64,000 bases of DNA, from the NCBI RefSeq assembly GCF_000147815.2, contig NC_015957.1, positions 3,100,001 through 3,164,000 on the forward strand, read 5' to 3'. Below the pieces are notes generated by a model. That model was not told the origin of the DNA and made no database searches. It saw only the letters and a program-made list of their open reading frames with translations. Source of the stretch: Streptomyces violaceusniger Tu 4113 (GTDB lineage: Bacteria > Actinomycetota > Actinomycetes > Streptomycetales > Streptomycetaceae). The translations under genes and the position numbers were made by a program. Each line of letters opens with the position of its first letter. The first letter of the stretch is position 1. Below, in pieces: positions 36,607 through 44,567 of this stretch.

Positions 36607-37901
36607 CGTGCGCTCCTCTTTTTTCGTACCGTCGGCCGGGAGGGATGGAGGGACGGGGCGGTCGGCTGGACGGGCAGTTCGAGCGTGACCGTCGTTCCCT
36701 CGCCGGGGGCGGCGGTCACCTCCGCCGTGCCACCCACCTCGCCCGCCCGTGCCCGTAGCCCGGCCAGGCCGTAGCCCTCGCGCGGGGCGCGTGGGTCGAA
36801 GCCGCGGCCGGTGTCCCGGACCCGCAGCCGCAGCGCGTCCTCGCCGTAGCCGAGCGCGATGGTGACGGCGGTGCCCGGCCCCGCGTGCCGACGGGCGTTG
36901 GACAGCGCCTCCTGGCAGCCGCGCAGCGCCACCACCTCCACGGCGGCGGGCAGCGGCCGGACCGCCCCCGAGACCTCGACGCGGGCGGCGGAGCCGGTCT
37001 GCTCCCCGTGGCGCGCGGCCAGCCGCCGCAGCGCGTCGGGGAGCGAACTGCCGTCCAGGTCGGCCGGGCCCGCCCCGGCGACCAGGGCGCGGGCCTCCGC
37101 GAGGTTCTCCCGTGCCGTACGGGCCATGAGGCCCAAGTGGCGGCGGGCCAGCGGCATATCGTGGTCCAGCTCCGACTCCACGGCCTGAACGAGCATCACC
37201 AGACTGGTGAAGCCCTGGGCGAGGGTGTCGTGGATCTCCCGGGTCAGCCGCTCCCGCTCCGCGAGGGCGCCGTGCGCGGCCGACAGCCGGGCCACCTCCT
37301 CGCGGCTGGCGTCCAACTCGGCGATCAGCCGGGCCCGCTCGGCGCTCTGCTGGAGCACCATGATGATCCAGCTGCCGATGATCAACGAGAAGGCCCATGA
37401 GACGGCCGCGAAGAGGGAGTTGAAGAACAGATCCCCGGAATCGGGCCGCTCCACGAACGCCCAGACCACCACCGGGACGACATTGATCACGGTGACGGCG
37501 ATCAGCGCCCCACGCATCCGGAGCAGCATGAAGCACTGGGGCGCCAGCGCGAAGATGGCGATCCGGGTCTCCCCGACCAGCGCCGAGGGCACCACGAACA
37601 GCAGGAACAGCCCCACCAGATAGACCAGCGCGCGGGGCTGGTCCTCGCCTTCCGCCAGCAGCACCGGCCGGCCCACCAGCACATACCACGGCGCGGTCGC
37701 GGCGAAGAAGGACGCCGCGACCACGCGCAGTCCTGTCCCGGGGTCCGATCCGCCCAGCACGAACAGGAACGTGGCGGCGAACACGATCGCGAAATAGACG
37801 TCCCAGCGGCGGTACGTGCGGTAGTACACGTCCGGATCGCGCGGCCCGGCCGGTTCGCTCAGCCGTCCCGGTGGCTCTTCCAACGGAAGGTCAGCAGACA
37901 C
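36603..37901 (-). CDS. Membrane sensor histidine kinase (HisKA_3 type)
   Basis: A 432-residue kinase. The N-terminal half has about five to six hydrophobic segments (YFAIVFAATFLFVLGG, VYLVGLFLLFVVPSALV and others) with no large external sensor domain. The H-box is REIHDTLAQGFTSLV with phospho-accepting His near residue 226; the ATPase has QEALSNARRHA (N box), DTGRGFD and GYGLAGLRARA. The GTG at 37901 has GGAGG at 9 bases and starts 43 bases inside the permease gene, a long overlap implying coupled translation. Few external residues suggest it may sense through the membrane or the neighbouring transporter. Confidence 0.93.
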   Translation of the reverse strand: MSADLPLEEPPGRLSEPAGPRDPDVYYRTYRRWDVYFAIVFAATFLFVLGGSDPGTGLRVVAASFFAATAPWYVLVGRPVLLAEGEDQPRALVYLVGLFLLFVVPSALVGETRIAIFALAPQCFMLLRMRGALIAVTVINVVPVVVWAFVERPDSGDLFFNSLFAAVSWAFSLIIGSWIIMVLQQSAERARLIAELDASREEVARLSAAHGALAERERLTREIHDTLAQGFTSLVMLVQAVESELDHDMPLARRHLGLMARTARENLAEARALVAGAGPADLDGSSLPDALRRLAARHGEQTGSAARVEVSGAVRPLPAAVEVVALRGCQEALSNARRHAGPGTAVTIALGYGEDALRLRVRDTGRGFDPRAPREGYGLAGLRARAGEVGGTAEVTAAPGEGTTVTLELPVQPTAPSLHPSRPTVRKKRSAR

Positions 37902-38719
37902 AGCACCAATCCTCCGACGCACCACGCGCCCAGCACCAGGGCGATCCGCCCGTACTCCCAGGAGCCCGCCTGCTCCAGCACGGCCGCCGACTCCGGCAGG
38001 AACACTCCTCGGAACCCCTGGCACATCCACTTCAGCGGGAAGAGGGCACCCACGTTCAGCATCCAGTCCGGCAGCGTGTCGATCGAGATGAAGACGCCGG
38101 AGATGAACTGCAGCACCAGGAACGGCAGGACCACCACCGAAGTGGCGCTCCTGCCGGAGCGCGGCACACTGCTGATCGCGATGCCCAGCAGCGCACAGCC
38201 GGTCAGCCCGAGGGCGAAGACCCAGGCGAAGGTGAACCACGTGGCCGCCCCCGTGGGCAGATCGAGGTCGAAGAGCGCGGCGCCGACGGCCAGCAGCAGC
38301 ACCGTCTCGGCGATCCCGGACACCAGGACCAGCCACAGCTTGCCGAGGAAGTACGCGGCCGGGGGCATCGGCGTACCGCGCAGCCGCCGCAGCACCTTCT
38401 CGTCCCGTTCGAGCGCGATGGAGACGCCCAGCGACTGGAAGCTGGTCGACATCACCCCCGACGCGATCATCGCCGCGGCGTACAGCTGAGAGGCGGTCAC
38501 GCCCGCGCCCCGCACATCGTTCCGGAAGATCGAGGCGAACAGGGCCAGGAAGACGACGGGGAAGGCGAAGGTGAAGACCACCTGTTCGCGCTGGCGGAAG
38601 AACTGCCTGAGCTCGAGGGCGCCCCGGTGCAGCCCGAGGGTCCAGGCGCCGGGCAGCCGCGCGGGGGTGGCCGCGCCGGTGTGCCGGGCACCGGAGGAGG
38701 TGGTGCTCGTGGTGGTCAT
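37859..38719 (-). CDS. ABC-2 type transporter permease
   Basis: A 286-residue exporter permease of the DrrB/NodJ kind with six hydrophobic segments; the characteristic ABC-2 stretch is near LPDWMLNVGALFPLKWMCQG. The N-terminal 40 residues are cytosolic and Ser/Thr-rich. Typical substrates of such two-gene exporters are drugs or lipids; none can be specified. It starts with a 4-base overlap with the ATPase gene. Confidence 0.93.
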   Translation of the reverse strand: MTTTSTTSSGARHTGAATPARLPGAWTLGLHRGALELRQFFRQREQVVFTFAFPVVFLALFASIFRNDVRGAGVTASQLYAAAMIASGVMSTSFQSLGVSIALERDEKVLRRLRGTPMPPAAYFLGKLWLVLVSGIAETVLLLAVGAALFDLDLPTGAATWFTFAWVFALGLTGCALLGIAISSVPRSGRSATSVVVLPFLVLQFISGVFISIDTLPDWMLNVGALFPLKWMCQGFRGVFLPESAAVLEQAGSWEYGRIALVLGAWCVGGLVLCLLTFRWKSHRDG

Positions 38720-39594
38720 CGCGTGCCCTCCCCGGGCTGCTCGTCGAGTTGGCCGGTGAGCCGCAGATAGACGTCCTCCAGGGTCGGCCGGGAGATCCGC
38801 AGCCCCGGAATCTCCCCGTCGAAGCGGCGCATCAGCCCCGCGACGGTACGGGTCGGGGTCTCCGTCTCCTCCTGGCGCGCCCCGTCGCCGGGCTCGATCC
38901 AGTGGACCGTCGCCCGGCTTCCGTGCCGCTCGCGCAGTTCGGCGGGTGCGCCCTCGGCGACGACCTTGCCCGCGGCGATGACCGCGAGCCGGTCGGACAG
39001 CGCCTCCGCCTCGTCGAGATAGTGCGTGGTGAGCACGATCGTGGTGCCCTCGTCCGCCAGCCGCCGGATCAGCTCCCAGAACCGCCGCCGTGCCGCCGGG
39101 TCGAAGCCCGTCGTCGGTTCGTCCAGCAGCAACAGCTCCGGATCGCCGATCACCCCGAGCGCCACGTCCAGCCGGCGCCGCTGGCCGCCCGACAGCGCCT
39201 TGATCCGGCTGCCCGTCTTGGCCTCCAGGCCGACCAGGCCGATGACCTCGTCGGGGTCGCGCGGGCGCGGGTAGTAGCGGGCGAAATGCCGCACGGTCTC
39301 CCGCACCGTCAACTCGGCCGGGGCGGATTCATCCTGCCAAACGATGCCGATCCGGGAACGCCATTCCCGTCCCCCGGAGGCGGGGTCCCGGCCCAGCACC
39401 GTGACCTCTCCCGCGTCCCGGCTCCGATGGCCCTGGAGGATCTCCACCATGGTGCTCTTGCCCGCCCCGTTGGGCCCCAGGACGCCGAACACCTCACCCT
39501 GCCGGATGCCCAGGTCAACGCCGTCCAGTGCGGTCACCGCGCCATAGCGCTTGCGCAGTCCGCGGACCTGTATCGCTTCGTCTGCCATATCCAT
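38716..39594 (-). CDS. ABC transporter ATP-binding protein (DrrA/NodI-like)
   Basis: A 292-residue ATPase: Walker A GPNGAGKST near residue 40, signature LSGGQRRRLDVAL, Walker B LLLLDEPTTGFD and the H-loop TTHYLDEAEALSDR. The C-terminal 70 residues form the extra domain typical of drug-export ATPases. ATG at 39594 or 39588 (MADEAIQ); neither has a good ribosome binding site, and the transcript may be short-leadered. First gene of the cassette, divergent from the VKOR gene. Confidence 0.93.
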   Translation of the reverse strand: MDMADEAIQVRGLRKRYGAVTALDGVDLGIRQGEVFGVLGPNGAGKSTMVEILQGHRSRDAGEVTVLGRDPASGGREWRSRIGIVWQDESAPAELTVRETVRHFARYYPRPRDPDEVIGLVGLEAKTGSRIKALSGGQRRRLDVALGVIGDPELLLLDEPTTGFDPAARRRFWELIRRLADEGTTIVLTTHYLDEAEALSDRLAVIAAGKVVAEGAPAELRERHGSRATVHWIEPGDGARQEETETPTRTVAGLMRRFDGEIPGLRISRPTLEDVYLRLTGQLDEQPGEGTR

Positions 39595-39773
39595 GAGCGT
39601 GAGGGTGTCGCGCTCGTCCCGGGGACGACCGGGAAGCCCGTCTTATGTCCTCCGAACGGGTGACAGGACACCATGGCATGGCCTGGATGAGCGGGCCGTA
39701 CGGCGGGGGCGGGTGCGGCACAATGGCCGTGCCCGACGGGGCTGAACACGGTGGAGAGCGACGGACGGCGAGT

Positions 39774-40430
39774 ATGGCGACGACAGTGATGGACGACGTG
39801 GAGTCCGGCGAGGCGCGGGACGGCGTGCGGACCGGGACGGGGGGCAGTCGCGCCTTCGCCCTTCTGCTCGTGATCACCGGTGCGCTGGGGCTTCTCGCGG
39901 CCTGGGTCATCACGATCGACAAGAACAAGATCCTCGAGTACAAGGCCGACGGTAAGGTCTTCACGCCCGGCTGCAGCCTCAACCCCGTCGTCTCCTGCGG
40001 CAACATCATGGAGAGCGACCAGGCGCAGGCGTTCGGCTTCCCGAACCCGATGCTCGGCCTGGTCGCCTACGGCATCGTGATCTGTGTGGGCATCTCCCTG
40101 CTGACCGGGGCACGCTTCCCGCGCTGGTACTGGCTGACCTTCAACGCGGGCACGCTCTTCGGCGTCGGCTTCGTGACCTGGCTGCAGTACGAGTCGCTGT
40201 ACGTCATCGGCTCGCTGTGCCTGTGGTGCTGCCTCGCCTGGGTCGCCACCATCGTGATGTTCTGCTACGTCACCGGCCACAACCTCAAGCACGGATACCT
40301 TCCCGCGCCCGACGGCCTGCGGCGCGGGCTCATGGAGTTCCACTGGGTGGTCCCGGTGATGTGGATCGGGGTCATCGGAATGCTGATCCTGACCCGCTGG
40401 TGGGACTTCTGGACGGGCGCTCAGGGCTGA
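39774..40430 (+). CDS. Vitamin K epoxide reductase (VKOR) family protein
   Basis: A 218-residue membrane oxidoreductase with about five hydrophobic segments. The active-site C-x-x-C is in [10 protein letters not shown] and the loop cysteine pair is in [13 protein letters not shown], the arrangement of bacterial VKORs, which reoxidise DsbA-like proteins using quinone. Actinobacteria lack DsbB and use VKOR instead. No DsbA is adjacent here. The ATG at 39774 is chosen over upstream in-frame starts because it directly precedes the conserved region; its ribosome binding site is weak. Confidence 0.9.
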   Translation: MATTVMDDVESGEARDGVRTGTGGSRAFALLLVITGALGLLAAWVITIDKNKILEYKADGKVFTPGCSLNPVVSCGNIMESDQAQAFGFPNPMLGLVAYGIVICVGISLLTGARFPRWYWLTFNAGTLFGVGFVTWLQYESLYVIGSLCLWCCLAWVATIVMFCYVTGHNLKHGYLPAPDGLRRGLMEFHWVVPVMWIGVIGMLILTRWWDFWTGAQG

Positions 40431-40494
40431 AGCCCGTGCCTTCCGAACGCTGAGCCCGGCGGCGTTGTCGGAGGGTTGGCATAGGCTTCCCGTC

Positions 40495-41883
40495 GTGGAG
40501 CCAGACCTGTTCACCGCCGCCGCAGAGGACCGCCAGGAGAAGGACCCGGCCAGCAGCCCGCTGGCCGTGCGGATGCGTCCGCGCACCCTCGACGAGGTCG
40601 TGGGCCAGCAGCATCTGCTGCGCCCCGGATCGCCGCTGCGCCGGCTCGTGGGCGAGGGTGGCGGGGGTCCGGCCGGGCCATCGTCGGTGATCCTCTGGGG
40701 CCCGCCGGGGATCGGCAAGACGACGCTGGCGTATGTGGTCAGCCAGGCCACCCAGAAGCGCTTCGTCGAGCTGTCGGCCATCACCGCGGGGGTCAAGGAG
40801 GTCCGGGCCGTCATCGACGGCGCGCGCCGCTCCTCCGGCGCGTACGGGCGGGACACCGTCCTCTTCCTCGACGAGATCCACCGCTTCAGCAAGGCCCAGC
40901 AGGACTCGCTGCTGCCCGCCGTGGAGAACCGCTGGGTGACGCTGATCGCGGCCACCACCGAGAATCCGTACTTCTCCGTGATCTCCCCGCTGCTGTCCCG
41001 CTCGCTGCTGCTCACCCTGGAGTCGCTGACCGACGACGATCTGCGCGGGCTGCTGCGGCGCGCGCTCACCGACGAGCGCGGGCTCGGCGGAGCGGTCACC
41101 CTCCCCGAGGACGCCGAAGCGCATCTGCTGCGCATAGCGGGCGGCGACGCCCGGCGGGCGCTCACCGCGCTGGAGGCGGGCGCCGGGGCGGCCCTGGACA
41201 AGGGCGAGGCCGAGGTCACCCTCACCTCGCTGGAGGAGGCGGTCGACCGGGCCGCGGTGAAGTACGACCGCGCGGGCGACCAGCACTACGACGTGGCCAG
41301 CGCCCTCATCAAGTCCATCCGCGGCTCGGATGTGGACGCGGCGCTGCACTATCTGGCCCGGATGATCGAGGCGGGGGAGGACCCGCGGTTCATCGCCCGC
41401 CGGCTGATGATCTCGGCGAGCGAGGACATCGGCCTCGCCGATCCGACCGCCCTGCCCCCCGCCGTGGCCGCGGCGCAGGCGGTCGCCCTGATCGGCTTCC
41501 CGGAGGCGGCGCTCACCCTGAGCCATGCCACGATCGCCCTGGCGCTCGCGCCCAAGTCCAACGCCGCGACCACGGCGATCGGCGCGGCGCTGGCGGATGT
41601 GCGGGCGGGCCTGGCCGGGCCGGTGCCGCCGCATCTGCGTGATGGCCACTACCAGGGCGCCAAGAAGCTCGGCCACGCACAGGGCTATCTCTATCCGCAC
41701 GATCTGCCGGGCGGGATCGCGGCGCAGCAGTACGCGCCGGACACGATCCACGGCAAGCGGTATTACGAGCCCACGCGGTACGGCGCCGAGGCGCGGTACG
41801 CGGATGTGGTGGAGCGGGTGCGGGCGCGGCTGCGGGGCGACCGGCCGCCGTCCGCCGACGGTCCGGCCCCGGCCTCGTCGTAG
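40495..41883 (+). CDS. rarA: Replication-associated recombination protein A (AAA ATPase)
   Basis: A 462-residue AAA+ protein of the RarA/MgsA/WRNIP1 family acting at stalled replication forks. [20 protein letters not shown] opens the core; Walker [13 protein letters not shown], Walker [10 protein letters not shown], sensor 1 AATTENPYF; the C-terminal tetramerisation part has [20 protein letters not shown] and KSNAATTAI. The GTG at 40495 ([11 protein letters not shown]) is chosen from remembered homologues. Also called recombination factor RarA. Convergent with the DUF2470 gene. Confidence 0.94.
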   Translation: MEPDLFTAAAEDRQEKDPASSPLAVRMRPRTLDEVVGQQHLLRPGSPLRRLVGEGGGGPAGPSSVILWGPPGIGKTTLAYVVSQATQKRFVELSAITAGVKEVRAVIDGARRSSGAYGRDTVLFLDEIHRFSKAQQDSLLPAVENRWVTLIAATTENPYFSVISPLLSRSLLLTLESLTDDDLRGLLRRALTDERGLGGAVTLPEDAEAHLLRIAGGDARRALTALEAGAGAALDKGEAEVTLTSLEEAVDRAAVKYDRAGDQHYDVASALIKSIRGSDVDAALHYLARMIEAGEDPRFIARRLMISASEDIGLADPTALPPAVAAAQAVALIGFPEAALTLSHATIALALAPKSNAATTAIGAALADVRAGLAGPVPPHLRDGHYQGAKKLGHAQGYLYPHDLPGGIAAQQYAPDTIHGKRYYEPTRYGAEARYADVVERVRARLRGDRPPSADGPAPASS

Positions 41884-41933
41884 CGGCCCGGCCTGCGGCC
41901 GCCGCGCCCGCGCCGATCACCCCACTCGCAGGC

Positions 41934-42836
41934 TCAGCTCGTCGCCGCGTCGAACAGGGCGTGCATCGCGTACCGCAGCTCGGTCACGTTCCGCACCGGC
42001 TCGGGGAAGTCGAAGCGCGCGTCGAACGGCCGGTCCGCCTCGTCCGTGAAGCGCACCCGCAGACCGAAGCGGTCCAGCGCCACGGGGGTGGCCGCGCCCC
42101 GGGTGCAGACCACGTCGGAGCGGTCGCCGAGCAGTGCGCACAGCCCGCGCACCTGCTCGCTGTGGGCGGCGTGCAGATGCTGGAGCAGATCGGCCTCGTG
42201 CCGCACGAGCGGATCGGGGCCGGCGGTCGTGAAGTCGTCCGGCTCGACGCCGTCCGCACCCCACAGGTCGTCCACGCACGCCTCGCCGACCTCCAGCCGC
42301 AGCAGCGTCCAGGCGGCTCTCCCGGCGGGCCCCACTCCGGTGGCCGGCCCACCGGACCGCCGGGGCCGCGGCGCCTGGTCGAGGCCGAGCAGTTCGCCCA
42401 CCGGATGCCGCTCGGCCAGCAGCGCCGCCGCGGCGCGCGTGCGCTCGCCGCAGGGGATGGGGGTGAGCCAGCCGGCCACCCAGGCGCGACCGCGGATCCG
42501 CTGGGGCATCGCGACGGGGGCGACGTCGGTGATCTCCATCACGCAGGTCAGTTCGTCGTCCTGGGCGTGTGCGGCGGCCCGGGCGGGAGGGGAGCCGCTG
42601 GGGACCAGCAGCAGCACATCTCCGTCCGGGGCGACCGTCCGGGCGGCCGGACAGTCGGCCCCCAGGTCAGCCAGGGCCTCGATTCCGGGAATCGTCAACG
42701 AAGCCGTAGCCTTGGATTCAACGAGAGTACGTACGCGCTCTGCCGGCGACGGCCGCAGGGCGTCTTCCTTGGGACGCGGCTGACCCTCCTCGGGGCTCTG
42801 ACCAGTGCTGGGCAGGGGGATCCCAGGTCGAAACAT
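41934..42836 (-). CDS. DUF2470 protein, HugZ-like haem-utilisation fold
   Basis: A 300-residue protein. Residues about 30-190 form a split-barrel-like region (ERVRTLVESKATASLTIPGI and later strands) and the last 80 residues are the DUF2470 domain (HEADLLQHLHAAHSEQVRGL, RFGLRVRFTDEADRPFDARF). In HugZ-type proteins this combination binds or degrades haem to release iron; here that is inference. The ATG at 42836 follows GAGGAGA by 6 bases. A near-consensus iron box lies 15 bases upstream, strongly suggesting repression by the DmdR/IdeR regulator when iron is plentiful. Divergent from rpsD. Confidence 0.85.
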   Translation of the reverse strand: MFRPGIPLPSTGQSPEEGQPRPKEDALRPSPAERVRTLVESKATASLTIPGIEALADLGADCPAARTVAPDGDVLLLVPSGSPPARAAAHAQDDELTCVMEITDVAPVAMPQRIRGRAWVAGWLTPIPCGERTRAAAALLAERHPVGELLGLDQAPRPRRSGGPATGVGPAGRAAWTLLRLEVGEACVDDLWGADGVEPDDFTTAGPDPLVRHEADLLQHLHAAHSEQVRGLCALLGDRSDVVCTRGAATPVALDRFGLRVRFTDEADRPFDARFDFPEPVRNVTELRYAMHALFDAATS

Positions 42837-42850
42837 GCGTTCTCCTCGGC

Positions 42851-42869
42851 TAAGGTAAGGCTCACCTAA
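42851..42869. promoter_or_regulatory. Iron box (DmdR1/IdeR-type operator)
   Basis: TAAGGTAAGGCTCACCTAA matches the streptomycete iron-box consensus TTAGGTTAGGCTCACCTAA at 17 of 19 positions (mismatches at 2 and 7). It lies in the 55-bp gap between the DUF2470 gene and rpsD, 15 bases from one start and 23 from the other. Confidence 0.8.
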
Positions 42870-42891
42870 CTTACATGGAGGTTCGTTCCCC

Positions 42892-43503
42892 GTGAACCAG
42901 TCGCGTCCCAAGGTCAAGAAGTCGCGGGCGCTGGGCATTGCTCTGACCCCGAAGGCCGTCAAGTACTTCGAGGCCCGCCCGTACCCGCCGGGCGAGCACG
43001 GCCGTGGCCGCAAGCAGACCAGTGACTACAAGGTCCGGCTGCTGGAGAAGCAGCGCCTGCGCGCCCAGTACGACATCAGCGAGCGCCAGATGGCCCGTGC
43101 CTACGACCGCGCTCGGAAGGCCGGAGGCAAGACGGGCGAGGCTCTGGTCATCGAGCTCGAGCGCCGTCTGGACGCGCTCGTCCTGCGGTCGGGCATCGCC
43201 CGCACCATCTACCAGTCCCGCCAGATGGTCACCCACGGCCACATCGAGGTCAACGGCCGTAAGGTCGACAAGCCGTCCTTCCGGGTCCGCCCGGACGACG
43301 TGGTGATGGTCCGCGAGCGCAGCCGCGACAAGCACCCCTTCCAGGTGGCGCGCGAGGGTGGTTACGCCCCCGACGGCGAGACCCCGCGCTACCTCCAGGT
43401 CAACCTCATGGCGCTCGCCTTCCGCCTCGACCGGGACCCCAACCGCAAGGAGATTCCGGTCATCTGCGACGAGCAGCTCGTCGTCGAGTACTACGCCCGC
43501 TGA
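42892..43503 (+). CDS. rpsD: 30S ribosomal protein S4 (zinc-free form)
   Basis: A 203-residue primary rRNA-binding protein that nucleates 30S assembly. Conserved S4 segments: [22 protein letters not shown], the [15 protein letters not shown] region, and the S4 RNA-binding domain ([21 protein letters not shown]). The N terminus ([20 protein letters not shown]) has no cysteines, so this is the C-minus paralogue lacking the zinc finger. ATGGAGG precedes the GTG start. It is isolated from other ribosomal genes and shares a short intergenic gap with an iron box. Confidence 0.96.
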   Translation: MNQSRPKVKKSRALGIALTPKAVKYFEARPYPPGEHGRGRKQTSDYKVRLLEKQRLRAQYDISERQMARAYDRARKAGGKTGEALVIELERRLDALVLRSGIARTIYQSRQMVTHGHIEVNGRKVDKPSFRVRPDDVVMVRERSRDKHPFQVAREGGYAPDGETPRYLQVNLMALAFRLDRDPNRKEIPVICDEQLVVEYYAR

Positions 43504-43530
43504 TTCAGCGGAGCGCACAGTACCCAGCCA

Positions 43531-43577
43531 AGCCCGCGGGTTCCCCTCGACGCCGGTCGACGGGGAACCCGCGGGCT
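43531..43577 (+). terminator. rpsD terminator
   Basis: Perfect 16-bp stem (43531-43546 with 43562-43577) capped by a second 5-bp stem, followed by TTTT. Confidence 0.92.
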
Positions 43578-43696
43578 TTTCCGATGGCGGACCCGGGAGC
43601 GCGCCCGGCGGCCGTTATCCGTTTCGGGTGCGCGTCCGTGGCGCGATAAGGTCGATACCTGCCGCCCGCGCCCGGATACCGCCCGAGAGCGGCGGG

Positions 43697-43767
43697 CGAC
43701 GAACGACCCGAACGACGAGCGATCACGACGAGCACGACCAACACGACCAACGACGACGAGCGGCGAC
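43697..43767 (+). repeat. ACGAC-rich low-complexity leader before the DUF948 gene
   Basis: Irregular repeats of ACGA/CGACGA/CACGACC fill the 70 bases before the start. The rest of the 279-bp gap after rpsD (43578-43696) contains no recognisable gene; TAAGGT at 43648 is a possible -10 element. Confidence 0.6.
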
Positions 43768-43782
43768 AGGGAGCGGTGCGAC

Positions 43783-44229
43783 GTGTCCGGTGGAGAGGTG
43801 GCCGGGATCCTCGTGGCCGTCTTCTGGGCGATCCTGGTGTCCTTCCTCGCCCTGGCGCTGGTGAGGCTGGCCCAGACGCTCAAGGCGGCCACCAGGCTGC
43901 TGGCGGAGGTCACCGATCAGGCGGTCCCGCTGCTCAGCGAGGCGTCCGCGACCGTGCGCGAGGCCAACACCCAGCTCGCCCGGGTGGATTCCATCGCCTC
44001 CGACGTCCAGGAGGTCACCTCCAACGCCTCCGCGCTCTCCTCGACCGTCTCCACCGCCTTCGGCGGTCCGCTGGTCAAGGTGGCCGCGTTCGGCTACGGC
44101 GTCCGGCGGGCGATCGGCCGCAAGGGGCGGGCGGCGGACGAGCCCGCGCCCGCGCGCACCGTCGTCATCGGCAAGACCCTGCCGTCCGCCCGCTGGGGCG
44201 GCCGTCGCAACCGTGGATCGAAGGGCTGA
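43783..44229 (+). CDS. DUF948 domain membrane protein
   Basis: A 148-residue protein with one N-terminal membrane helix (VAGILVAVFWAILVSFLALAL) and a coiled-coil region typical of DUF948 (LLAEVTDQAVPLLSEASATV, VDSIASDVQEVTSNASALSS), ending in a basic tail. Function unknown. GTG start at 43783. It is followed 8 bases later by a DUF6167 gene and then alaS, a conserved actinobacterial trio. Confidence 0.88.
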   Translation: MSGGEVAGILVAVFWAILVSFLALALVRLAQTLKAATRLLAEVTDQAVPLLSEASATVREANTQLARVDSIASDVQEVTSNASALSSTVSTAFGGPLVKVAAFGYGVRRAIGRKGRAADEPAPARTVVIGKTLPSARWGGRRNRGSKG

Positions 44230-44237
44230 CAGACCGG

Positions 44238-44567
44238 ATGTTCCGCCGCACATTCTGGTTCACCACCGGCGTCGCCGCCGGAGTGTGGGCCACCACCAAG
44301 GTCAACCGCAAGCTCAACCAGCTCACCCCGGAGAGTCTGGCGGCGAAGGCCGCCGACCGCGCGGTGCTGGCGGGCCGGCGGATCAAGGTCTTCGCCCTCG
44401 ACGTACGGGACGGCATGGCCGACCGCGAGGCCGCGCTCAAGGACGCGCTCGGGCTCTCGGCGCCACCGCCGGACGACCGTAAGCAGCTCCCGGCCCAGCG
44501 GGGCCGGGCCCAGCTCAACCACACCACTCCCCACAAGCTCCACAAAGCCGGAAATGAGGACCACTGA
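44238..44567 (+). CDS. DUF6167 family small membrane-associated protein
   Basis: A 109-residue protein beginning [20 protein letters not shown], a basic start with one short hydrophobic helix, followed by a charged helical region ([20 protein letters not shown]) and a polar tail. The DUF name is from memory. Unknown function. Its stop overlaps the alaS start by one base (TGATG), so it is translationally coupled to alaS. Confidence 0.8.
   Translation: MFRRTFWFTTGVAAGVWATTKVNRKLNQLTPESLAAKAADRAVLAGRRIKVFALDVRDGMADREAALKDALGLSAPPPDDRKQLPAQRGRAQLNHTTPHKLHKAGNEDH

Noticed and set aside
39645..39773. Longer VKOR protein starting at 39645 or 39723
   Set aside because: The extra residues are Gly/Pro-rich without conservation known to me and overlap the divergent promoter region.
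42851..42869. Zur (zinc) operator controlling zinc-free rpsD
   Set aside because: The AT-rich TGAAAATGATTTTCA-type Zur core is absent; the sequence fits the iron-box consensus far better.
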